From Prosopocoilus inquinatus (taxonomy: Eukaryota; Arthropoda; Insecta; Coleoptera; Lucanidae): 64,000 nt of DNA. Positions within the stretch are counted from its first letter, which is position 1. Each line of letters opens with the position of its first letter. Below are positions 1 through 10,408 of this stretch, piece by piece. The notes under the pieces were generated by a model, which worked only from the letters and a program-made list of their open reading frames with translations, had not been told where the DNA came from and did no database searches. The stretch is taken from the NCBI GenBank assembly GCA_036172665.1, contig CM069873.1, forward strand, positions 38,678,001 through 38,742,000. The letters run 5' to 3'. The position numbers and the translations under genes were made by a program.

Positions 1-945
1 GTTAGCATTAAGATTTAAAACACAATATTAGGTTCTGGGTTCTTTTCTGTTTCCATTACTCACGAAGAAACCTGTACAATACCATCGAAAATGGGACACC
101 TAATACACACATCTTAGACAAAACAAATAAAATCAAAATCAAAAGCTTAAGGACGCTCGAGGGATTCACCGCAATCAGAAACGATTTGCAACAAAAATTT
201 TTAAAATAAAAATTTCCACAGTAAATTTAAGTCCGGTCACTTTAAAGCTTATACCACGTGGTAAGCATACAATTAACAGCATTTGGAAAAGCCTGAATAT
301 TATTAGACGTGAATAACGGATTTCTATTGGTACTCCATTATGTTTGTACTCATCATTTCAGATTACAAAAAAAAAACTCAATTACTTCTACTACTCAAGT
401 ACTTTGTACTCAATTACTTTTGTACTTAACCACCGTGAGTAAATTTGTAATCGAGTATATTGTACTCATAATTATTGAGTACTTTTCTAATCAATTAATT
501 TTTATACTCAATTACTGCCCAACAATATCTACAAGTCAATTTGTCATGTAAATAATTAATTATCTCATACTAAAATGGTGAAAATTGTAAGACGTGAGAT
601 GAAAATTACTATACAAGAAGCATTTGTAAGTATCAAACCGACAGGCCAGATTTGAGGAAAATGGAAATTACTGAAAGATTACAGAAAAATTTTGCAGTGA
701 GTACAATATTTCAAATTTGTAAGCGTAGTTCTCATTTAGAAATATGTACATATTGTTGATGTCACAAAAGTGTATAGGGGAAATATTGACAAATAAATGA
801 AGCGAATTGAAAAGTTTGACAAACGTACTGCTACAGACAAATTTTTAAATTACATGTTTACAAAAGATTTGCAACGACTAATTTGGCAATATAATTTGAG
901 AAAAGAAAAATCCCCTTTGCGACGAAAATAAAATATTGAAACATT
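1..945. other. non-coding, repeat-derived
   Basis: No gene is supported. Positions about 140-205 match the tail of the dispersed repeat best seen at 52590-52880 (clues: a cgagg(g)attcac block and aacgatttgcaac). Positions about 330-545 are an imperfect run of tactcaattac-like motifs. An 80-residue open frame here is this low-complexity run read through and has no domain. Confidence 0.5.
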
Positions 946-2116
946 AGGGGCATTCAACAAACAAATCGATTAATTATAATCGGATCGAATCGATTTAAAT
1001 CGATTCATAAACACACTAGAGACATTCAACAAATAAATCGATTAATTGTAAATGTCAGTGGTTTGTCGTGACATATAACCTCTAAATAGCAATAGTTGCA
1101 TTAAGTATTCAAGAGGAAGTTGCAAATAATTGCGAAACAGACAGTTTATTCTTTAATTCAGATCTGCTGAACTGCATTCAAATTATCAGCAATTATTAAT
1201 TAGGACATTGTACGCAGTATATGCTGACCATTCATCCAAACCAGTTTTCAAATACACTGTGTACCTATACATATAACATCAGCCAAATGTATCTTGTGTA
1301 TGAAGGGCTAATGCACCTTCATATTTAATCGAAATGAAAAGACATAGAAATCGTAATACTTTATTAGTTGAATTTTTTGTGCGTTCACAATTATTACTTT
1401 TACACACGATACAGGATTATAAAGCAATAAGATGGCGCATTCAGTACACAAATGTAAGAAATAATTTATGTTATCTCATGCGGAAGGATTAAGTACCGTT
1501 CTCTTTCGCAGTTCTCTTTCGCACATTGGGCGTTTTCTTCCCTGCATTCAGCTATCGCTCTTGCTAACCTAACATACTGTGCTAACGTAGAGCCAAATAT
1601 TATGGTTGGGTCACCTGTTATATTTTCCATCGTGCTTTTACATAATTATTCAGTTTATTCCAGTTTTCAACAACCATTATTTTTTTCTTAAACAAATTTA
1701 CAACGTCCTTTCATTATCCACAAATAACTAATACGAAATAGTAATTGTTCTTTAGATGAAAAGGATATCACATGTAATTAGTTTCCGAAAACGCACTATT
1801 TCCAGAAAGTAAAGCAGCAATATCTAAAACATCTGCAACGAAAGAATGTGTTTATGAAAATTATATAAACGGGTTAATTTATATAATTATATGAACAAAT
1901 CCAATCATTTTACCTTCAGCTCATTTTGAACCACTGAAGTTCATATTTGAGAATCTTGAGCATCCCTTCTGCATCTGGCTACTTTGTAATATGAGTATTA
2001 AGAGAACACGCAGCAGCATAAAAATTGCTTGCAATGCCATGACAAACCTTACATACAATTCGAGTTGGTGAAGTTTGGCTAGGAACATTCCATTGGACCA
2101 TACGAATCATCTACAA

Positions 2117-2541
2117 CAGGCCTAATCATGCGAGGGGAATGTGTCGGGGTATATTCTCCTTCTACCATCGCACAGGCAGTGCCAGTTCCCGCTTGACGCT
2201 CAGTCGCTTCAATTTCAACAACCAACGATATACAAAACCTATGTAGATGATATAATATTCTTTATGGAAAATGTAGTGACGAGCAATATTATATCGTTTT
2301 ATGCTCAACAGTTTACCGCAAATAATACATTCTGCATTACCTGTACTATTTATAAAACACAGGTACTTAAATTTATAATTTTGGTTCATGTTTGTATTCA
2401 CGAGAGCCACACGTTTTATAACTTCTGTTGGTACACGATCGGCTGGCAGGCTGGCTCATTTTTATTGACATTTCATTGATTCCTATCGAATAGTGGGGGA
2501 TACTATGTCCTCGCTCCTCTCGTATTTTATGCCCAGGCCTG
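2117..2541 (-). mobile_element. non-autonomous hAT remnant with BED finger
   Basis: The 425-bp insert is flanked by a perfect 8-bp duplication ATCTACAA (2109-2116 and 2542-2549). Its ends are CAGGCCT...AGGCCTG, the hAT-type terminus and duplication length. It is absent from the matching palindrome arm near 22962, which serves as the empty site. Confidence 0.82.
2162..2389 (-). pseudogene. BED-type zinc-finger fragment of a hAT transposase
   Basis: The frame has its first ATG at 2389 and encodes a short peptide with C-x2-C (in ECIICG) followed about 14 residues later by H-x4-H (in ARHYIFH), preceded by basic and aromatic residues. That is the layout of the BED finger that opens many hAT transposases. 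No RNase-H catalytic domain or dimerisation domain follows: the element ends within 50 bp. It is a deletion derivative rather than a functional gene. The opposite-strand frame here is a shadow. Confidence 0.55.
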
Positions 2542-2639
2542 ATCTACAAAATAAAATTAAGGTTTAACACGAATATTTCTCTCACACACACACAACTGCA
2601 ATTTGGAATGTCAAACGGGGAACGGAATCCCAAGTGGTA

Positions 2640-2790
2640 AGTAGTAGGAATAGGCCGATTCTGGAACCTCCTCCGACCTTGACCAATAAAATTCAAGGTC
2701 AAGGTCGGAGGAGGTTCCAGAATCGGCCTATTCCTGACGTGACCCCACCATGAGCTTCAAGGTCAAGGTCATGACCTTGAGGTGACCTTG
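2640..2790 (+). repeat. left terminal inverted repeat with perfect hairpin
   Basis: About 150 bp match the reverse complement of 21690-21837. Inside, 2646-2684 and 2697-2735 are perfect 39-bp complements around a 12-nt loop, so each single terminus can fold on itself. The hairpin ends and loop flank carry AAGGTCA half-sites. Confidence 0.9.
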
Positions 2791-3560
2791 AAATGACCTT
2801 GAGGTGACCTTGAAATGACCTTGAGGTGATCTTGAAATGACCTTGAGGTGACCTTGAAATGACCTTGAGGTGACCTTGAAATGACCTTGAGGTGACCTTG
2901 AAATGACCTTGTGGTGACCTTGAGATGACCTTGTGGTGACCTTGAAATGACCTTGAGGTGACCTTGAAATGACCTTGAGGTGACCTTGAAATGACCTTGA
3001 GGTGACCTTGAAATGACCTTGAGGTGACCTTGAGATGACCTTGAAATGACCTTGAGGTGACCTTGAAATGACCTTGAGGTGACCTTGAAATGACCTTGAG
3101 GTGACCTTGAAATGACTTTGAAATGACCTTGAGGTGACCTTGAAATGACCTTGAGGTGACCTTGAAATGACCTTGAGGTGACCTTGAAATGACCTTGAGG
3201 TGACCTTGAAATGACCTTGAGGTGACCTTGAAATGACCTTGAGGTGACCTTGAAATGACCTTGAGGTGATCTTGAAATGACCTTGAGGTGACCTTGAAAT
3301 GACCTTGAGGTGACCTTGAAATGACCTTGAGGTGACCTTGAAATGACCTTGAGGTGACCTTTAAATGACCTCGAGGTGACCTTGAGGTGACCTTGAGGTG
3401 ACCTTGAGGTGACCTTGAAATAACCTTGAAATGACCCCAAGATGACCTTGAAATGACCTCGAGGTGACCTTGAAATGACTCTGAGGTGACCTTTAAATGA
3501 CCTTGAGGTGACCTTGAGGCGACCTTGAAATGACTGAGGTGACCTCGTAACGAACCTTGA
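2740..3560. repeat. 11/22-bp minisatellite of TGACCTTGA units
   Basis: Roughly seventy tandem 11-bp units alternate TGACCTTGAAA and TGACCTTGAGG, with a few one-base variants and more divergence at the right edge. Read on the - strand each unit contains TCAAGGTCA, the extended half-site bound by NR5A (FTZ-F1) and ERR nuclear receptors. A 268-residue open frame on the - strand merely reads the repeat and is not a gene. The array is in the left subterminal region only; the right end has degenerate ~60-bp repeats instead. Confidence 0.9.
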
Positions 3561-3626
3561 AGCGCGGTGACTCAAATGTAATTGTTTTGAAATAACCCTG
3601 ACGCAACCTGTTATTGAATATGTACC

Positions 3627-3634
3627 TATTTAAG
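3627..3634 (+). promoter_or_regulatory. TATA-like box upstream of PolB
   Basis: TATTTAAG lies 105 bp before the PolB start codon. A TCAGATT initiator-like motif is at 3674, further away than the usual 30 bp, so the pairing is uncertain. Confidence 0.35.
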
Positions 3635-3738
3635 GAGGTGTTTAATTTGATATCCGCAGACGACGGTTGACCCTCAGATTGAGTTTACCAACTTATTGAA
3701 CGTAGTGAACGTGATAGTGCTTATTAAAATTATAAAAC

Positions 3739-6700
3739 ATGTTTGATTGCAATCAGTGTGGCAAACAATTTACGCGAATCGATAATATGAATCGTCATTT
3801 GCGTACGTCATGCCAGGGAAAACGTTTGAAATTAGATGAAATTGCCGGACCGTCCAAAGTTGTTGACCAGGTGAACGTTATGAAATGTGATGTGTGTGAA
3901 ATATACGTCAGCAGAAAGTGTTTCTCAGCACATTTGCGTAGTAATTCACATAAAAGTAATGCTTTTGTGGTCGTCGATAACGGCGTGGAGAAGATAGCTG
4001 GTGCATTCGGAGACAAAATCGTAACGTACCGTATAACGGAACCTTACAATTATGTCGATGTCGAGGATTTTATGTACAATATTCAAGAAAAAGTACTAAC
4101 TTTGGTTCAAAGTATATTAGACATCCATAAAGCATTAAAGTGGAATGTGGAAATTTTCGGAGTATATTTCTTAGATTCTAAAGAAAGTTCTGAGATAAAA
4201 TCTTTTAACACCAAGAATAAAATAACTTGTTTTGGAACTGATATATACAATATATATCGTGATTTTGTAAACGAAATACATGTAAAAATGTCGGAATTTC
4301 AGGAGAGAGATTCAGGTAAAACAAATAATAGGTGCAATCGTTTAGAATAAAACTTAAAGTTGCAAATATTGTTACAGGATGGACTTTGTGCAGAATTTTA
4401 TATATGGAAGTCAACATTAATAAATACAATCCACTGAAAGCATCCAGCTTCATGCCATTACCGTCTTCAATAAGTGCGAAGAAAGCTGTCATAAATGTCA
4501 GAAATAACGACAACGCTTGCTTTGCCTGGGCGATAACGTCAGCGATGTGTCAACCGACAGGTCTTCCTCAAAGGATGTCTTCGTATCCCCATTATAACAC
4601 AGTAGCGGATTTCACTGACCTAGAATTTCCACTGAAAGTTTGTGACGTGAAGAAATTTGAAAGCAAGAACAATATTTCTATAAATGTCTACGGACTCGGT
4701 TCCCATTATAATGGTAAGGTTACGGTTGATGAAGTTGTAGGACCGTTACATTTTACTAAAAATAGAAAAAATATTCATATAAACTTATTATTAATTGATG
4801 ACAACAACGGAAATACTCACTATTGTTGGATTAAAAATTTATCACGTTTAGTGTCAAAACAGACTTCACATCACGGTCACGAGAAATATATTTGTGAAGG
4901 ATGTTTAGTGTATTTTCCATGTATTGAAAAATTGCAACGACACGAGAGGGAAGACTGTAAAGTTATCAAAACAGTTTTACCATCGACAGAGTTAAAAATA
5001 AATAAGTATGGTGAATCTTTGCCAGAGAATATATTACAATTTGAAAATTTTGAAAAACAGTTAAAACTTCCTTTTGTTATATATGCCGATTTCGAAGCAT
5101 TGCTAAAACCACTGGACAGAGTAGAACCAAATCCAGATAAATCTTTCACTGTTAAGTGTTATGAACACGAACCTCATTCATTTGCATATTACATTAAGTG
5201 CAGTTTCAATGCAAATTTGTCAATGTTAAAGTTATATCGCGGAGAGAATGCCGCCACTGAGTTTATAAAATGGTTAGAAAAAGATATTAAAGAAATTTAC
5301 GATAAATATTTAAGTAAAATTGAGCCGATGACTGATTTAACACGAGAAGAAAAAGAGGCATACGACCGTGCAACAATGTGTCATATTTGTGAAAAACCAA
5401 TATTAGATGTTAAGGAGAAGGTGCGTGATCACGAACATTTATCGGGAGCGTTTAGAGGTGCTGCTCACTCTGTGTGCAACATTAATTTTAAAATACCAAA
5501 ATTTATTCCAGTGTTTTTTCATAATCTTTCTAATTATGACAGTCACTTGTTTGTAAAGACAATGGCATTAGAAGGTGAAGATGTGGACGTGATCGCACAA
5601 AATAAGGAAAAATATATATCCTTTTCGAAATTAATACACGTGGGGGATAAGACAGACTGTAAAGGTAAAAAGCGTAAAGTATATTTCAAAATAAGATTTG
5701 TAGATTCTTTTCGTTTCATGCAATCGTCTTTAGAGAAATTAAGTTCATACTTGGAAGATTGGCAATGTAGGGAAATTAGAAAATATTTTAACGATGAGGA
5801 GATGTTTAAATTAATACGTCAAAAAGGAATTTTCCCGTATTGTTTTATTGACTCACTCCTGAAATTAGATTTTGCCACTTTACCTTCTAAGAAAGATTTT
5901 TATGATGTGCTGTATGATGAACACGTAAGTGATGAAGATTATGAGAGAGCACAGCGCGTTTGGAATTTATTTAACTGTAAAACTATGGGTGATTACAGTG
6001 ATGTATACGTAACATCTGATGTTTTACTGTTGGCAGACGTATTTGAAAATTTCAGAGACCTTTGTATTGATAATTACAAACTAGATCCTTGCCATTTTTT
6101 CACCGCTCCAGGATTAAGTTGGGATGCAATGTTAAGAATGACAAAAATTAAATTAGAGTTACTGCAAGATGTTGATATGCTTCATTTTTTTAGAATGGGT
6201 ATACGCGGTGGAGTGAGTATGTGCACTAAAAGAATCGAAAACGCTAATAATAAATTTGTGCATGGTTTTGACTCTAAGAAGGCAACTAAATATTTACTAT
6301 ATCTTGATGCTACAAATCTGTACGGTCACGCAATGTGTTCCAGATTTCCGTGGGGAGAATTTACTTGGTTGTGTACAGAAGAGATTAACAATCTTAACAT
6401 TTCAGAGTTAGAAGAAAATTCAGATGTCGGGTACATATTCGAAGTAGATTTGGAATACCCGACTCATTTACATGACAACCACAACGAATTACCATTTTGT
6501 CCGGAAAACATAATTCCTCCAAATTCGAAATATGGTAAACTTATTCCAAATCTGTACAACAAAAGGAAATACATAATTCACTATTTAAATCTGAAACAAT
6601 GTTTGGAAAATGGTTTAATATTAAACCAAATTCATAGGGCAATTAAATTTAAGCAATCTCGTTGGCTAAAAATATACATAGACTTTAATTCACAAAAACG

Positions 6701-7592
6701 AGCTGAAGCTAAAAACGAATTCGAAAAAAATTTTTACAAATTATTAAATAATAGTGTTTTCGGTAAAACTATGGAAAATGTTGAGAATCGCGTCGACATT
6801 AAATTGGCCACCAGCTGGGAAACCCATAATCGAAGACCGGGAGCTGAATCATTGATAGCTAAACCAAACTATAAATCGAGTAAAATTTTTAGTGATCACC
6901 TGGCCGCAATAGAATTATGCAAAGTACAAGTAAATTATAATAAACCTTTATACGTAGGGTTTTGTGTTTTGGAAATATCAAAAACAGTAATGTACGATTT
7001 TTATTACAATTTTATAAAGCGAAAATATAACAATAGAGCAGCTTTATTATATACTGATACGGATAGTTTAATACTGACCGTTAATACTGATAATGTATAC
7101 GATGACATAAAGCAAAATTTAGATAAATTTGATACTTCAAATTACCCACCGAATAATGTACATGAAATGCCTCGAACTGAATCAGTTATTGGACGATTTA
7201 AAGACGAATACGCAGGACAGGTTATAGAATCTTTTATCGGGACCGGTGCGAAAGCCTACTGTGTAAAGCTTATTTCAAAATGTACTAAGAAAGCAAAAGG
7301 TGTTAAAAAATACGTTATAGATAAATACTTATCTGTAGATGACTACAAAGAAATCATTGAACGAGATGGTTTTATTTTTAAAAAGATGTACGTGTTTCAC
7401 TCAGATTTTCATACGGTGTATACAGAGTTGAAAAATAAAATTGCCTTATCATCTAAAGACGATAAACGTTATATTTTGGATGACAAAATTCATACTCTGG
7501 CGTGGGGTCACCATAAAATTGCTGATATAGAAAGAGATAAAACACTAAAAGAACTAATTGAAAAACTGGAAAAAGAATTAGAAAATAAATAA
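3739..7592 (+). CDS. polB: protein-primed DNA polymerase B, zinc-finger N-terminus, spliced
   Basis: Replicative polymerase of the element, of the protein-primed family B type. Coding is 3739-4315 joined to 4378-7592 across a 62-nt GT-AG intron, giving about 1263 residues, a normal to long Polinton length. Exon 1 has two zinc fingers (C4/C7/H20/C25 and C50/C53/H65/H71). In the spliced protein the exonuclease motif DFEAL is near residue 430, an HNH/endonuclease-VII-like insertion (CHIC...DHEHLSG...CNIN) at about 527-562, exo motif II (NLSNYD) near 578, palm motif A (DATNLYG) near 835, motif B (NNSVFGKTMEN) near 983 and motif C (YTDTDS) at 1084-1089. All catalytic aspartates are present. The start is the first ATG. 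AATAAA overlaps the stop region. It converges with the integrase gene, 111 bp apart. Confidence 0.94.
4316..4377 (+). other. 62-nt intron in polB
   Basis: Donor CAG|GTAAAA and acceptor TTACAG|GA restore one continuous frame between the finger exon and the polymerase exon. Without splicing, exon 1 would stop at 4350 and the polymerase frame would have no ATG near its 5' edge. No cDNA evidence is available here. Confidence 0.85.
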
Positions 7593-7703
7593 AGTATGTT
7601 TTATCTATAAGTTCTGTTAGAAAGTAAATAAATTAATTTGTAAAATTCATTTATTGTGTATTGTGAGTATTGTATGTTTACAGTTGTAGTTAATAAATAT
7701 TTA

Positions 7704-8648
7704 TTATAAAACATTGCGTTTTGGTATCCATGAATCATGTTTAGAACTCAATCCTAAATAACTTACGAGCGCCTTATTACCTTTTTCTCTCAATACATTA
7801 ATTAAATATATATCTGGATGTTTTACTTTTTGTAACTCGTACTCATAAAACCCACCAAGAATGGCTTCACCATCAGCGTCTTTAATTAGATATGTTCTGG
7901 GATTAGTATTCTGCACCGACGAAATGGTAAATATTTCGTTGGACCAATTCGGAGTGTACATCTTCGAAAATGCTTGTCTGTATTTACTGATGCGCACATG
8001 ATCTCCAATTTTAAATTTTGCAATTCTTGGATCCACAATTTTAAGGTTGCTGTAGACGGACTGTAAAATACTTTGCGCATTTCTTTGATTTATCTTGCTG
8101 GGTTTGTAACCCGTCGTACTGTGAACAGTGTTATTGTATTCTTCAATTAGCCTTGGTAATAAATTGAACCATCCGAAATTTCCTTGCATGCTAAATTCTT
8201 TCCACATTTTTTGTTTTAGGGTTCTATTAAATCTTTCGACTATCGAACTTTTTAAATTAGAGTATGCGCTATAGTGATTAATTCTATATTTCTTCATTAA
8301 ATTTTGGAACTCTGCATTGTAAAATTCCTTTCCGTTATCTGTTTGTATATTTTTCGGTACAGAATTTCTACCTTCAGATAAAATCGATTGAAAAGCTTTG
8401 GTTACTTCTTTACCTGTCTTATTTTTTAATGGTATTCCCCAAGCATACTTGGAAAATGCGTTGATCACTGTCAGAATGTATTTGTATCCTTTGTTTATCT
8501 TGGCATAAGGTAGCATTTCAATTAAGTCTGCTTGGAAGAGATCTCTGAGTCCTTTTATTATTACTCGACGACGGCGAAAGTTTTTCCTTGCTGGTTTGTG
8601 CAACTCATTAACAACATCACGTTTCACATTAGAAGATAGATTAGACAT
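7704..8648 (-). CDS. int: retroviral-type DDE integrase with C-terminal chromodomain
   Basis: Inserts the element DNA into chromosomes. The 314-residue protein has a basic N-terminus, then an RNase-H-fold core with D41 (FQADLIEM), D104 (IQTDNGKEF) and E138 (SSIVERFNRT). The C-terminus (about residues 275-314, with KALVSYLG and SWIPKRNVL) is chromodomain-like, as in most Polinton integrases. The N-terminal HHCC zinc domain of retroviral integrases is not visible, and the protein begins only about 40 residues before the first catalytic Asp, so it may be short at the N-terminus. The ATG at 8648 overlaps the end of the upstream gene by 8 nt. The frame is intact. Confidence 0.95.
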   Translation of the reverse strand: MSNLSSNVKRDVVNELHKPARKNFRRRRVIIKGLRDLFQADLIEMLPYAKINKGYKYILTVINAFSKYAWGIPLKNKTGKEVTKAFQSILSEGRNSVPKNIQTDNGKEFYNAEFQNLMKKYRINHYSAYSNLKSSIVERFNRTLKQKMWKEFSMQGNFGWFNLLPRLIEEYNNTVHSTTGYKPSKINQRNAQSILQSVYSNLKIVDPRIAKFKIGDHVRISKYRQAFSKMYTPNWSNEIFTISSVQNTNPRTYLIKDADGEAILGGFYEYELQKVKHPDIYLINVLREKGNKALVSYLGLSSKHDSWIPKRNVL

Positions 8649-9024
8649 TTTCAGTTAGAACTCGTTTTCTTACGATGAATTCAACAAATAATGGAACTGC
8701 ACAAACTAAAGATGTGCAAGTAAACGAGATTTGATCTCCCACATTCAACGTTCTTCCAATTAAAGTATCAGTACAATTTATAGCGTTGATGGATACTGTA
8801 ATGTTGACAATAGTAGGTTGATGGATACGTACTTTTTTAACAACGCAAGTTTCTTGGATCGTATACGTCGTTTGGTGACCTCTATTTGAAAGCAAATACA
8901 CACTTTCGGCGTTAAGCTCTTGACCCTGAAAGTCTAATAATGTTTCGTAAAATAATGGTGTAGCAGCAATGTGTTTGAAAACTGTGTGTTTATGAACGTG
9001 TCTTCCAAACTTATCAATAGTCAT
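8641..9024 (-). CDS. unknown 127-residue Polinton protein
   Basis: Intact frame with ATG at 9024. It overlaps the integrase start by 8 nt, suggesting linked expression. The sequence looks beta-rich, with many Val/Ile/Thr and no transmembrane segment; a basic tail (FIVRKRVL) closes it. I do not recognise a family. A small capsid-associated or attachment protein is conceivable, but nothing in the sequence proves it. Confidence 0.65.
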   Translation of the reverse strand: MTIDKFGRHVHKHTVFKHIAATPLFYETLLDFQGQELNAESVYLLSNRGHQTTYTIQETCVVKKVRIHQPTIVNITVSINAINCTDTLIGRTLNVGDQISFTCTSLVCAVPLFVEFIVRKRVLTENV

Positions 9025-9092
9025 TGTGAATCAATCAACAACTATGTGAAACTGAAATGTGTGCTCGCTTGCACTCCACTAAATACTACAAT

Positions 9093-10319
9093 TTACAAAA
9101 TAATTTTAGCCTCTTTTAATTCTTCAATGATCGCTATGATTTCATTGTTATGTGCGGAGTGACCTGCTGATTTGGATGCGTTCAATAAACGCAATCGTTC
9201 TACTAGTTCGTTAGGATCATCCCAGTATTGATACTGCAAACATTTGTTAGGTACAAGCTTTTTCTCCAAAGCTCCACCTGTTTTCCAGCTTCGCGCCCAC
9301 CAAACGTTTGGTGGTTTTCCCTGAATTATTGGTTTTATAATATTCACATATTTAAATCCTCTGCTTGCAGATATTCGCCCTGAGGGATTATAATTAACTT
9401 TAAACGCACTAGTTCTTCTCAATATATCTCTATAGTCTCGCACATCGTGAAACGTAAATTTCTCTGGATTTTTCTTAAAAACCAGCTCGTATAAACCTTT
9501 AGTACCCTTATACGCCAAGTCTCCAATTACAAGATCGGGACCGTCAAACTTAAGCTCCTGGTTCCCAACAAACAATTTCTCATCTTCTTCTCTTACACCG
9601 TATTTTGTATCGAATTCATTTTCTACATCAGTTTCAAATCGTGTAACATAATCACGTGCTAACGGATGATACGATTCTAAGGCAGCTTCCACCAGCGGTG
9701 ATTCTAATCTAGTCCGAAGTAATGATTTTCGTTCTTCTAGAAGTGTACGAGCATGAGCCAGGGATTCGTCCGCAGGGGGGTTACTGCTTTCGGTGTCATA
9801 TTCTTCTGCTTCTTCATAAACAGATTTTGAAGTTGGAGATGTGGACTTTTCATGAGGAACCTCAAGAATTTCTTCATCTTCTAAGATGGAAGGTTGTTTA
9901 ATTTCACGTCCAAGTGGCGTTGAAGTACCCACATCATGCTCCTCTGACAATCCAATTCGCGACGAAGGATCGGATTTTAATTTATAACTCGGTCTTCTTC
10001 GTATGAAAGAAGGATCAGATCTCAATTTATAAATCGGTCTTTTTCGTAGGAAAGAACTCTTTGGCTCCTCTTTCAATCTCTTTTCACTGGCTTCGTATGA
10101 CTGTTGCTCCTCTTTCATAGGTAATACGCTGCGAACAACATCTAGCTTATTGACAATATCTCGGAGTGGCTCTACAATAGGTGAATAAGTTGTCTGCAGA
10201 TACTTTTTTGATTGCTCCGCATGATGTTTTGCTTGTGCAATATCGGATTTAAGTGTTTTTAATTTAGTACGCAAACTTTCGCGCGCAGTGGCTAATTCTG
10301 CTTTAAGTTTGTTACTCAT
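9093..10319 (-). CDS. DUF8207-like Polinton protein with coiled-coil N-terminus
   Basis: 408 residues, ATG at 10319, 68 nt upstream of the small unknown gene. Residues 1-70 are Lys/Glu-rich and likely coiled coil. Around 85-125 a short motif is duplicated (RKRPIYKLRSDPS, then RRRPSYKLKSDPS). Residues about 140-190 are acidic and disordered. The conserved part is about 215-400, with KFDGPDLVIGDLAYKGTKGL, FTFHDVRDYRDIL and a C-terminal WDDPNELVERL...AHNNEIIAIIEEL segment. I recall this as the DUF8207 domain found in insect Polinton proteins; its function is not known. Its place beside the ATPase suggests a virion or DNA-associated role, which is inference. Confidence 0.8.
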   Translation of the reverse strand: MSNKLKAELATARESLRTKLKTLKSDIAQAKHHAEQSKKYLQTTYSPIVEPLRDIVNKLDVVRSVLPMKEEQQSYEASEKRLKEEPKSSFLRKRPIYKLRSDPSFIRRRPSYKLKSDPSSRIGLSEEHDVGTSTPLGREIKQPSILEDEEILEVPHEKSTSPTSKSVYEEAEEYDTESSNPPADESLAHARTLLEERKSLLRTRLESPLVEAALESYHPLARDYVTRFETDVENEFDTKYGVREEDEKLFVGNQELKFDGPDLVIGDLAYKGTKGLYELVFKKNPEKFTFHDVRDYRDILRRTSAFKVNYNPSGRISASRGFKYVNIIKPIIQGKPPNVWWARSWKTGGALEKKLVPNKCLQYQYWDDPNELVERLRLLNASKSAGHSAHNNEIIAIIEELKEAKIIL

Positions 10320-10408
10320 GGTGCATCCGCATCCTTTAACGTCTGTTACAGTACTGAAGAACTGTAGAACTATGTAAAAATGAAAGAACTATGTAAAATG
10401 TAGTGGTT

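Larger units (their letters stand above)
946..2639. repeat. left arm of long palindrome (outer part)
   Basis: This stretch is the imperfect reverse complement of about 22870-24112, apart from a 425-bp hAT insertion. Shared landmarks are the AATCGATT-rich tip (965-1015 with 24060-24112), the block at 1017-1050 with 24020-24058, and the block before 2639 with 22870-22990. The tip reads AGGGGCATTCAAC, which looks like a DNA-transposon terminus. The arm resumes after the Polinton at 21844. Short degenerate reading frames with a CxxC pair occur in both arms (about 1990-2110 and 22960-23090), each preceded by an acceptor-like TTTTGTAG or separated from one by the hAT insert. I cannot assign a superfamily; PIF/Harbinger-like is a guess. 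Confidence 0.75.

Noticed and set aside
330..545. 80-residue frame and tactcaattac motif run as a gene or telomeric repeat
   Set aside because: Imperfect low-complexity motif, with no telomere-like regularity and no protein domain.
2141..2479. 112-residue + strand frame
   Set aside because: Antisense shadow of the BED-finger frame in the hAT remnant, extending through non-coding terminal DNA.
2769..3575. 268-residue open frame on the - strand (Ser-Arg-Ser-Pro-Gln-Gly-His-type repeats)
   Set aside because: It is purely the 11/22-bp minisatellite read in an open frame. There is no ATG context, promoter or non-repeat domain.
4205..4513. 102-residue - strand frame over the PolB exon junction
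   Set aside because: Antisense to a clear coding gene and lacks any domain.
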